Positions 1-9,213 of a stretch of DNA of 64,000 nucleotides are shown here, piece after piece. Each line of letters starts with the position of its first letter. The stretch's first letter is position 1. The notes beneath the pieces are model-generated. The model was given only the letters and a program-made list of their open reading frames with translations, had not been told where the DNA came from and searched no databases. The translations under genes were made by a program, and so were the position numbers. Source of the DNA: Actinomortierella ambigua (Eukaryota > Mortierellomycota > Mortierellomycetes > Mortierellales > Mortierellaceae); assembly GCA_016098155.1 (NCBI GenBank), contig JAAAJB010000003.1, positions 1 through 64,000 on the forward strand. Direction: 5' to 3'.

Positions 1-124
1 TTTTGCCTGGTTACCCGGCCGCCACTGCTGATCGATCGAAAGGAAACTCTTCTCTCTCGGCCCCCTCTCTCTTCTCCCAACCCAGGTTGTTACTTACGCG
101 CCAGTCTTTTCTGTTTTCTTTTAG

Positions 125-842
125 ATTGTCGAGACGACCCGAGCGACCTTCAAGTCTGGCTACACAAAATCACTCAAGTTCCGTCGGCACCAACTGGAGC
201 AGCTGTGGCGGCTGCTGGACGAGAACCAGGAGCTGCTGGTGACGGCGCTGAACAAAGATCTGCGCAAGCACAAGAACGAGGCCCTTCTGGGCGAGATTGT
301 TGTCTCAAAGGAGGAGATTAACGACGCGCTCAACCATTTGGATGAATGGGCCAAGGATGAGGTCGTCAAGCCCTCGTTGATCAATGTTGCCAATACCACA
401 GTTATCCGCAAGGAGCCCAAGGGTATGTACACCAATCCTTTCTTTTGTGGGAGAAGGGGTGGAAGGGAAGGAGATGATGTGTGGGAGAGTAAGAGTTCAA
501 GTAGTGATAGGGAAAAGGTGATGTACGTGTGCGAGTCTCTCTCCCTCTCTCGTTTGCATATGTGTGGGCAAAAAGGAGAGCAGAAACCATGTGCGCACAT
601 GAAAAAAAATGCCCAGTGCAGAACCAAGGGGGTGAGAGGTGGACGGGAGGGGGGGGGGTGCACATTGAGTTTTTTTTCGCATCGGTTGACCCCGCGACCA
701 TGTGTGTTTCCCACCGTGAGCAAATTGTTGTGAAATGATCGTGGGTCTATTTGTGGTGAGCTCGGTTCACTTTAGATGAATTCCACACTACGACACCTGG
801 TCGGCTGCCATGATCGGAGAGTGACGTGCCCCCTCCCTTCCC

Positions 843-881
<39 letters not shown>

Positions 882-2161
882 GCATTTTGAGTTTTATTCT
901 CACAATGCGCACTTTCCAACGAAAGGTGAAACGATTAGCCCTAGTCTAACCCTGTTCTATAAACAACATTTCTCTCTCTCTTTCTCTAGGCAACGTTCTG
1001 ATCATTTCTCCTTGGAACTACCCCGTGTATCTCTGCATTGGCCCTCTGGTCGGCGCTATTGCAGCTGGCTGCACGGCTGTGGTCAAGCCTTCGGAGGTGG
1101 CGCCTCATACGGCCAAGGTTATTACGGATTTGATTCCTCTGTACTTGGACGGCAAGGCGTACAGGGTGTTGAACGGAGCTGCGCACGAGACAACGGTGTT
1201 GCTCAAGTACCAGTTCGACCACATCTTCTACACTGGCAACGGCACTGTGGCGAAGATCATTATGCGGGCGGCGGCGGAGCACCTGACGCCACTGACGCTC
1301 GAGTTGGGCGGCAAGTCGCCTGCGCTGATTGACACGGACTGCAACATGAAGATTGCGGCGAAGCGCATTGCGTTTGGCAAGATGTTCAACTGTGGACAGA
1401 CGTGTGTCGCACCAGACTACATCTTGGTGACACCTGAGGCGGAGCCCAAATTTGTGCAGCACTTCAAGGAGGCGATTCAGGAGATGTTGGGCGAGAACCC
1501 TCAAAAGTCCAAGGACTATGCGCGCATTGTGAACAACCGACACTTCCACCGGTTGGCCAAGGTGTTGGAGAACAACAAGTCGGGCGAGATTGTCGTGGGT
1601 GGTCAGATGGACGAGAAGGATCTGTACATTGCGCCGACGCTGGTGGCCAATGTTGACCGTGACGATGCGTTGATGCAGGACGAGATCTTTGGCCCCCTGC
1701 TGCCCATGATCCGGATCAATGACTATGATGATGCGATCGAGTATATCAACTCGCGTGACCACCCCTTGGCCCTGTACCTGTTCTCGACCAACAAGAAGCT
1801 GACCAAGAAGGTGCTTGACTCCACCCAGTCTGGCGGTGTGTTGGTGAACGACTGTCTGATGCACGTCTCTGAGGGCGCTCTGCCCTTTGGTGGTGTGGGT
1901 CCCTCTGGCATGGGCAACTATCACGGCAAGAAGTCGTTTGACTGCTTCACACACGAACGTGCCACCCTGATCAAGGATCTGTCGGCCATCCCTGAGGCGA
2001 TTGCAGCTTCCCGCTATGCGCCCTATACCAGCAGCAACCTGAAGGTTGCACTGATGGCCCTGGAGTCGGTGCCTCGCTTCAAGAAGAGCTTCTTCAGGAA
2101 GCACTTCAAGTGGATTGTCCTTGCTCTCGTCTTTGGCTTTGGCTATAAGCGCTTGGTGTAA
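125..2161 (+). CDS. ALDH3-type fatty aldehyde dehydrogenase, 5' partial
   Basis: Exons 125..422 and 990..2161 join in phase 1 and give 489 residues; the N-terminus lies upstream of the window. Positions 1..124 read as the end of an intron (…TTTTCTTTTAG acceptor). The family oxidises aldehydes to acids with NAD(P)+. Visible signatures are the SPWNYP segment right after the junction, the ELGGKSP motif carrying the general-base Glu, and GQTCVAPDY carrying the catalytic Cys. The protein ends in a short hydrophobic stretch (WIVLALVFGFGY) followed by basic residues, as in tail-anchored fatty aldehyde dehydrogenases (HFD1/ALDH3A2 type), so an ER or organelle membrane location is inferred. The 567-nt intron holds a (CT)n tract at about 846-876. 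The gene converges with the REI1-like gene, with 200 bp between stop codons. The family call is firm; the exact substrate is inferred. Confidence 0.93.
846..876 (+). repeat. (CT)n microsatellite in the ALDH intron
   Basis: A perfect CT dinucleotide run of about 15 units lies inside the 567-nt intron, roughly 110 nt before the acceptor. Similar sense-strand pyrimidine tracts recur in introns and leaders throughout the window. Confidence 0.85.
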
Positions 2162-2361
2162 AAACCATGGTGACAAGGAGAGTCTTTTTTTTTACCTCTT
2201 CTTCAGTAGCACGAAGAAAGAAAACAACAATCATACTCAAACACATATGCACTTGTGCTACCTTTGATTAAAAATATTTTCACCAAAAAAATCCTCACCT
2301 CAGAAAAAAAATTGGTAAATAATGTTTTGTTTCAAAAGCGTTCAACTTTATGAGGCTACCA
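2162..2361. other. Convergent 3' region between the ALDH and REI1-like genes
   Basis: These 200 bp separate two facing stop codons. They are AT-rich, with TTAAAAATATTTTC near 2270 and several A-runs, which is compatible with overlapping 3' ends. No canonical AATAAA was noted on either strand. Confidence 0.5.
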
Positions 2362-3960
2362 CTAATTCTTGGTGCCGAATTCAAGGTTGATACGCCGGCG
2401 ACCGTGAATGTTGGTCTGGACGGACACGTGAGTCTGCTGGCGGTGATACCTGGAGGTCTCGTATTGCTGAGCATGAGTGACCTTGCGAGCCAGGTCCTTG
2501 TGTTGATCCACCGACACGACTTGGTTCGACTGCGACAGTTGGTTCTGCGACGGAGGCAAAGCCTTTGAATGCTTAAGCGACGGTTGGTGGACATCGCCGC
2601 TGTGCAAGAGCTCGGTCGATGTGGTCGTCGAGCCCTCCTCTTCTCCCGATGATTGTTGCCGCTGTGCCTGCTCCTGCTCTGCCCGTTGCTGGTCCTTGGC
2701 CTGCTTGATAGAGGTCAAGGTCACGACACGGGACTCGACCCTTTGTGCACGGACGGCGTCCTTGTGGGCTAGTCGACGGCCGTTGAGGATGAGCTCATTG
2801 GTCTCTGGGTCGACTTTCATGTCACGGGTATTATCGTCCTGATCGTCCAAAATCCAGTTGCCGTCCTGATCCAGCAGGACAGACGACAGGCGGGCCTCAT
2901 CCTCCAGCTCTTGTTCGGTGAGGTCGTGATTACCATCGGCTTGTGTTTGGCGGTCGTGATACAACTTGACAAAGCCATCCTCTTCCGAGTCTGGGTCGCC
3001 CTCGCGGCGAGTTGCGAGCTCCTTGTCGGAGAGATAAAAGTCTGCGTATTCACGATCGGCGCCATTGTCCATGTAGACTTTGCAGTGACCCTTGTCGAGC
3101 ATGTGACGCCGGACATTGGCCAAGGATGAGAAGCTAGAGTTGAGTTCTTGATCGGGTGACAAGGTGCGGTCAAAGACCGAAGGCGTGCACCACAGACAGT
3201 CGAGATCGTTGCTCAGCTTGTCGGCCAGGTAGGTCAACATGCCGTCGAGGTCGATGAGCCTCTCGGCCCGGGGCAGGAAGAAGCTGTGGGTGGATCGCAT
3301 GTGGGCATAATTGTCGGTGGCGTCCGCTGAGGCGTGTGAGCAGAACAGACAGACAGTTGCCGAGGGTTCCAGAGTGGTTTTTGTAGAGGTTGTTGGCGTA
3401 GTAGACTCGTCATCTGTCCCAGGCGATGCTTCGGACATGGAGGTCTCCTCCTCGTCGTCGGTCTTCCTTTGTTGTTGTTGCTGCTGCTGTTGCTTCTTCT
3501 CCCATGCTTGAGCCGTCAAACGGTGCTTCTTTGATGCAAGATGGTTCTCATACGACTTGTCCGACAGGTACTTTTTGCCGCAGGGCACGCATTCTGGCTG
3601 AGGCTCTTCCGCAGGGTTGGCTTGCTCGCGAGAGGCTAATTTGATATACCGTAGTCATCAGGTATGGTTAGTTTTTTCTTCTTGACCTTGATCAAAGCAA
3701 GCCTAACAGAGGAAAGTCTATAGGGACGAGAGAGTGAGTGAGAGAAAGAGACTGAAAGAGCACATACCAGTGACAAGTTGAGTAAAAACGTCGGCAGTGA
3801 CAGGTGGCAGGCCAACAAGCTTGCGCTTGAGGTTGTAGGTGTGCCAGTCGGACTTGTGGTGCTGGTGCTGTGATTCGATCGAGGGCAGGCGAATACCACA
3901 AGCAATACAGGTGGTGCTTGAACCCACCACAGCGACAGGAATATTCAGCTGGAACGACAT
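2362..3960 (-). CDS. REI1: REI1-like cytoplasmic 60S subunit biogenesis factor (C2H2 zinc fingers)
   Basis: Exons 3768..3960 and 2362..3635 on the minus strand join in phase 1 (GTATGT donor, TTAG acceptor) and give 488 residues. Four zinc-finger-like segments are visible: CIAC near residues 18-21 with downstream His; CVPCGKKYLSDKSYENHL near 78-95; CLFC with YAHM…H; and CLWC with a later RRHMLDKGH segment. This order, followed by an acidic and Gln-rich middle and a basic C-terminus, is the REI1/REH1/ZNF622 layout. The family acts in the cytoplasm on pre-60S ribosomes, helping release and recycle export factors. The start at 3960 keeps the first finger complete. The next gene upstream is divergent and also serves ribosome synthesis. 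A short poly-Gln run follows the second finger. REI1 versus REH1 cannot be separated by eye. Confidence 0.9.
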
Positions 3961-4709
3961 TGTGCAAGGGCTTGAAAAGAGAAGAGATGGGCTGATGGTA
4001 GTAGGAGCGGGATGGACTGTAGATGGAGGAAGAATGATGGTTGTGTATGTGTGTAAAAAGTAAAGACTGCCGTCTCCCTTTTTATGGGAAATACTGTTTG
4101 AGTTTGCCAAAGGGGGGTCCCGCTTACAAAGCTGCGGTCAAACCCGCAGTTTCCAGTACGATCTCACCTCCACACTGCCAGACAAAACAAAATTGGCACC
4201 ACCTGAGGAGAGAGGAGAGCCTTTCTGTCTCTCTCTCTCTCTCTTTCTACATCGTTACATCTTCACGCCTCTCCTCTACCGCCGTGTACGTTGTAACTGA
4301 ACGTTGGCCCTTCGTATGATCACCCCTGTTTCGAAGGCCCTTTTCCCTGGGGCCACTAGGCGCCACAACTCCATCGCTGAGTACTAATCCCAATTTCCGG
4401 GTACAATATTATGGCCAATTGCAGCCATAACTAAAGAAAACCAGCAGCAAACTACAGATGAGACGAGGCACACAATCCTTAGTAGCAGTGCTCTATGGCT
4501 ACGCCGAAACTGCAAAGCGAAGCGGGTCTTCTTCTTTTTTTTTTTTTTTGGGAGGGATTAGAGGTGGTCTACCAAGACAAAGAGACTTTTTGGTCCTACA
4601 CTCACAGCGAAATGGAAAAGACAGTCACTATGTTTGATGTTTTGTTTTCGAGAGAGAAAAAAGAAAGCTGACATCCCACTCCTTTCATTGCATTCCCTCC
4701 CAAAGCCAA
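3961..4709. promoter_or_regulatory. Divergent promoter region, REI1-like and DBP4-like genes
   Basis: These 749 bp carry the upstream regions of two oppositely transcribed ribosome-biogenesis genes. It contains a (CT)n tract near 4210-4240, a long T-run near 4538-4552 followed by GGGAGGG, and a GATGAG core near 4456 that resembles part of the PAC element known from yeast ribosome-biogenesis promoters. No clear RRPE partner was found, so the PAC reading is weak. No gene is seen inside. Confidence 0.6.
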
Positions 4710-7611
4710 ATGCCTGGCAACACCAACACAATGCATAAGAAGGGCCCACAGCATCGGAAACCCAACAATACGGACGACCGCAAGAACAAGCGGTTGACGG
4801 AGAAGCAGGAAATTGATGACCTTGAGAAGCGCTGCAAGCTGCCTGTAAGGCCCCCTCACGCCCTTACTCTTCGACCTTGGTCAACTCACCTACTTGTCAA
4901 AAGAAACTCACCCAGCGTCTTCTTCTGCCCTTCTCCAATTAGATGGTCGGATCGGATTCATGGGAGAGATTCGAGGAGCTGCCCATCTCACGCAAGACCA
5001 TCTCGGGCTTGAAGCGAGCCAACTTTATCAAGATGACTGACATTCAGCGGAAAGCGTTGCCCCTTGGTCTTTGTGGTCGCGACATCCTCGGTGCGGCCAA
5101 GACTGGTTCTGGCAAGACCCTTGGCTTCCTGGTTCCTGTAAGTCTTTTTGATTCTTTTGTTGAAACTCGGCTCTCGACTGTTACAAAGAAAGGGAGAAAG
5201 TATTGTTTTTGTTTCCTTTTTCTTCTTTTCTCCTAACAAACCAATACATCTGTCCTCCGACGATAACACCAAATGGAAAAAAAACAAAACAAAACAAAAA
5301 TTAGATGCTGGAGAACCTCTACCGCAAAAAGTGGGGACCCCAAGATGGACTTGGAGCACTCGTGATTTCGCCGACGCGCGAGCTGGCGGTGCAGATTTTC
5401 GAGGTGTTGCGCAAGATTGGACGGGAGCACTCATTTTCGGCAGGATTGGTGATTGGCGGCAAGGACTGGAAGATTGAACGCGAGCTGATCACACGGATGA
5501 ACATCCTGGTGTGCACGCCCGGTCGACTGCTGCAGCACATGGATCAATCGGCCGGTTTTGATTGTGACCAGCTGCAGGTGCTGGTCCTGGACGAGGCGGA
5601 CCGGATTCTGGACATGGGTTTCAAAAAGACGATCAATGCCATTGTGGAAAACCTGCCCAAGCAGCGCCAGACCATGTTGTTCTCGGCCACGCAGACAAAG
5701 TCGGTCAAGGATCTGGCCCGGTTGAGTCTGAAGGAGCCCGAGTATGTGGCCGTCCACGAAAAGGCCGAGCATGCGACGCCGCAGGGTCTGTCGCAGTACT
5801 ACATGACGGTGCCCCTGGACCAAAAGCTGGATGTGATGTTCAACTTTATCAAGACACATTTGACGGCCAAGGCCATTGTGTTCCTGTCGAGTTGCAAGCA
5901 AGTCCGGTTTGTCTTTGAGACGTTTTGTAAGCTGCACCCGGGTGTGCCCTTGTTGCACTTGCATGGCAAGCAAAAGCAGCAGAAGCGTGCCGAGACCTAT
6001 GCCAAGTTTGCGGCCCAAAAGGCCGCCTATCTGTTCTGTACGGACATTGCAGCCCGTGGTCTGGATTTCGCCGCCGTCAGCTGGGTCATCCAGCTCGATT
6101 GCCCCGAGGACGCCGAGACGTATATCCACCGTGTCGGACGCACGGCGCGGTACGAGTCGAGTGGTCAGGCCATGTTGATGCTGTTGCCGAGCGAGGAGGC
6201 CGGGATGGTGCAGGCGTTGGAGAAGGCCAAGGTGCCCGTGCAGGAGGTGAAGCTGAAGCAGGATCCCAAGGACGCGGCCAAGGCACCCATCCAGAAGCAG
6301 CTGCAACGGTTGTGCTTCAACGATCCAGAGATCAAGTATCTGGGTCAGAAGGCATTCATCTCGTATATGCGGTCCGTGTATCTGCAAAAGGACAAGACCA
6401 TCTTTGATGTGGCCGCCTTGCCGGCGGAGGCCTTTGCGTCGTCGTTGGGCTTGCCCGGTGCGCCCAAGATCAAGTTTATTGCAAAATCGAATGCCAAGAA
6501 CGCCATGCGCGGAAACCAGAAGCAGGCCGAGGACGAGTTTGCACCAAGCGATGAGGAGGACGAACAGGATGAGGAAGAAGAGGAGGAGAAGAGCAAGGTG
6601 CAGGCTCTGGACAAGAAGAAGAAGAAGGGTAAGAAGGAGGTGGTGCCCGAGGCAGTGGAGGAAACAACAGAGACTGACAAGACGGAGAAGAAGAAGCCCA
6701 AGACCAAGATTGACAAGATGTTCCAGCGCAAGAATCAGTCGGTGCTTGCAGAGCATTATACCCGACTTGTGGATCGTGAGGAAGATGGCGACCTGTTGAA
6801 TGGAGGAGGAGTAGAAGGAAGACGAGGCAGCGGCGAAGGAGGAGATGACGATGACATCTTCACGCTCAAGCGTGCCGACCACGAGCTGGCAGAAGATTCA
6901 GAGGATGAAGGCGAGGAAATGCCGACATCGAAGCGCAAGCAAAAGATGTCCAAGCTGGAGCAGACGCGGAACAAGGGTCAGGGTCACAAGCTGGTCTTTG
7001 ACGAGGAAGGTGGGGCCCATGAGCTTTACGAACTGGAGGAGGAGGCCGATTTCTTGGCCAAGGGCGATGCCAAGGAGCAACAGCGGGCGTTCTTGGCCAA
7101 GGAGCAGCAGATTATGGCGCGCGAGGATGTCACTGATCGGGCGATCAGCAAGGAGAAGCTGCGCGAGAAGAAGTTGCAACGCAAGATGCGTGATCGTGAA
7201 ATGGTAAGATTTCTCTTTGGGAAGTTATTGTGGGATTGTCGAAGGGGAGAGTGTGCGGGGCGGGGAGGGGGGGAAGAAGCGACCCAGATCCATGTATGAC
7301 TAACTAATAACCCTCTTTGAATTTCTGACTGCGTTTAGGAGGGTGGGCACTCGGACGAGGAAACGGTGGTCACGTTCGGCAACCCAGATGACTCGGAAGA
7401 TGGAGGCCATAGTGCGCCTAGTGGCGATGAAGACCACTCGATGGATGAGGCAGAGAGCGGCGACGAAGAGTCGTCTAAGAAGCGTGGTTGGTGGCAAGAT
7501 AAGGCCGATGCTCAGGAGGCCAAGAAGAAGCGCAAGGTCGTCGAGGTCGACGAGCCTCAAACATTGGCCGAGCAGGAGGAACTTGCCCTTCGCCTTCTCA
7601 ACGGCATGTAA
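4710..7611 (+). CDS. DBP4: DBP4/DDX10-like DEAD-box RNA helicase
   Basis: Exons 4710..4844, 4943..5137, 5305..7203 and 7339..7611, all joined in phase 0, give 833 residues, normal for DBP4/DDX10. The helicase core is complete: an F…L…T…GL Q-motif region ending in MTDIQ, motif [31 protein letters not shown] (motif II), LFSATQ (motif III) and HRVGRTAR (motif VI). After the core comes a long acidic and Lys-rich tail with the conserved [14 protein letters not shown] segment. The family works in the nucleolus, releasing U14 and other snoRNAs from pre-rRNA during 18S maturation. The start at 4710 precedes a basic N-terminal stretch ([18 protein letters not shown]) usual for the family. HAS1/DDX18 shares motif I but lacks this long tail. 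Confidence 0.95.
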
Positions 7612-7775
7612 TCCCCCAGTTTTCCACCATTTATTCTATTTTGTTCTAAAACTTTTTCTCACTGCATATCCATCCTCTAAACAAAGTTGCATTTTTTTTT
7701 ACCCGAGATTGGCCTTTTTGTGTGGAGGTAGTGACCCCACTTGAATCTTCAGTGCGCAGTACTCAGTAGTTCGAG

Positions 7776-7961
7776 ATGATCCAGCACAAGGATTTTCTGC
7801 TGGGCTTCGATGCCCCACTCCAGCAGCACGCGAACCAGCAGCAACTTGATCCACAACACCTCATTCAGCAGCACGCGCACCAGCAGCAACTTGATGCACA
7901 ACACCTCACTCAGCTGCTGGTGCGAATGAGGGTTGCACTACCCCCAAGGGTAAAACCCTAA
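7776..7961 (+). CDS. Small Gln/His-rich ORF, doubtful gene or upstream ORF
   Basis: This 61-codon ORF lies 164 bp after the DBP4-like stop and ends 149 bp before the next start codon. It is built around two copies of a 45-bp repeat, each reading a QQHAxQQQLDxQHLx unit. The reading frame is conserved across both copies, with two of the changes altering residues (N/H, P/A). It could be an upstream ORF in the leader of the YCII gene, a tiny gene, or non-coding repeat DNA that happens to be open. No family was recognised. Confidence 0.25.
   Translation: MIQHKDFLLGFDAPLQQHANQQQLDPQHLIQQHAHQQQLDAQHLTQLLVRMRVALPPRVKP
7821..7910 (+). repeat. 45-bp direct tandem repeat, two copies
   Basis: Copies 7821..7865 and 7866..7910 begin CAGCAGCACGCG and differ at only a few positions. 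The unit length is a multiple of three. It lies between the DBP4-like gene and the YCII-domain gene. Confidence 0.85.
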
Positions 7962-8047
7962 TTCTCCCCGGAAAAAAAGAAAACGAAAGGGAACGGGGTT
8001 TCAAAGGTTGTTTTTTCAAAAAAAAAAAAAAAAAAAAGCATAAATAG
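7955..8047 (+). promoter_or_regulatory. Probable core promoter of the YCII-domain gene
   Basis: An ACCCTAA motif at 7955..7961 matches the half-telomere (telobox or Tbf1-type) element known from some fungal and plant promoters. A TATA-like ATAAATAG lies at 8040..8047, 63 nt before the start codon, after a long A-run. The assignment rests on position and motif only. Confidence 0.35.
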
Positions 8048-8110
8048 AGGCGGTTTACTTTTTTTTCAGTATCATTCACCCATTTGACCATTCATTCGCG
8101 TCCATCAAAC

Positions 8111-8970
8111 ATGCATCTGACTACCGCATCCCGAACCATCCAGCAAGCAGTTGGCCAGCGCTCCTTTTCCGTGTCTGGTAAGAAGCTAGTCCCAAGAGAC
8201 CCCGCATATCTCATTTTCGTTCGTATGCTGTAGAGTGGTCCTTTTCGATCTTTCCCGCCCTCAATCAATATTTTCCCACGATCATGGCTTCTTGTTTGAG
8301 ACAACTACAAGTTTTATCCGCGCGAACTGATGTCGAGCAAACGTGTGTGGGGCGACCCTTCCCCACCTTTTATTTTTTTTTTGACAATTGATTTAGCCGC
8401 CGCCGCATCTGCGACGGCCGCCAAGAAGCAATTCCTGGTGGTGGCGTGGGACCACACGGATGGAGAGGCACTGAATCGCCGATTGAGTGTGCGACCCGCG
8501 CACATGAAGGGTGCACTGGAACTCAAGGAGTCCAAGACGCTGCAGCTCGGCGGTGCCATCTTGACGGATCATACCGAGAATGGCAAGATGAAGGGATCGA
8601 TCATGATTTTCAATGCAGATTCGGAGGATGAGGTCCGCAAGCTTGTTGAAAAGTAAGGGTTTTTTTTTATTTGTGCGTATGCGTGTATGTGTGTGTGTGT
8701 TTTCCTGAATAAGAGGAAACCATACGACGGGAAAAGGGTAGTGTCTAACAGGAGCCCTTCAAACCTCTTTTTTCGGATGAAAAAAAAAATTACTAGGGAC
8801 CAGTATGTGGTTGGCAAGGTCTGGGAGAAGTATGACATCTATCCTTTCCGCACGGTAAGTCTATATTGTTTTTCGGGGAAGAAAGTGAAGAAGAAAACTA
8901 CCTCCGTCTAGCGAGATGTTGCCCTTTTACTCAAAAATGTTTCTGACAGGCTCCCAACCCTTACGCTTGA
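8111..8970 (+). CDS. YCII-domain protein with a mitochondrial-type N-terminus
   Basis: Exons 8111..8177, 8397..8652, 8797..8854 and 8950..8970 give 133 residues; phases 1, 2 and 0 all fit and the last exon codes only six residues plus stop. The first 20-odd residues (MHLTTASRTIQQAVGQRSFS) look like a mitochondrial presequence. The body has the YCII pattern: an early AWDHTDGEALNRRL, RPAHMKG, a GGAILTD strand, GSIMIF, and a DQYVVGKVWEKYDIYPF close. YCII proteins adopt a ferredoxin-like fold and some bacterial members are small lactonases or hydrolases; fungal ones are mostly uncharacterised. The splitting of about 400 coding bases into four exons is notable. The family is clear and the function unknown. 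Confidence 0.88.
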
Positions 8971-9213
8971 GTTACTTCTAGGCCATTTCGCAATAGCCGC
9001 CTTTTTATTTGTTTTGTTGTACAAGATCAGGAACCCAAAGCAATACAATATGGTGTTTTCAAGTATGACACTTGGTTTCTTTAGCTTTTTTTTTTCGGGG
9101 GAATGGGGGAGGGGCAGAAGGAATCTACAATTGTGGCCATAACTTGTTTGTGGAGGGCAAAGGAGGTTTGAAGGGAGGGGGTAAAAATTCTACTTTTTCG
9201 TTGTACTTTTTTT
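8971..9213. other. Convergent 3' region, YCII and LRR genes
   Basis: These 243 bp lie between two facing stop codons. They contain T-runs, an AATACAATATGG stretch near 9040 and a G-rich patch near 9098-9120 and 9168-9182. No gene is seen. Confidence 0.5.

Noticed and set aside
986..2176. A 396-codon minus-strand ORF antisense to the ALDH gene
   Set aside because: It is the shadow of a codon-biased real gene; the ALDH motifs are on the + strand.
5431..6882. A 483-codon minus-strand ORF
   Set aside because: It lies wholly antisense to the DBP4-like helicase exon 3 and is Leu/His-rich as expected for a shadow frame.
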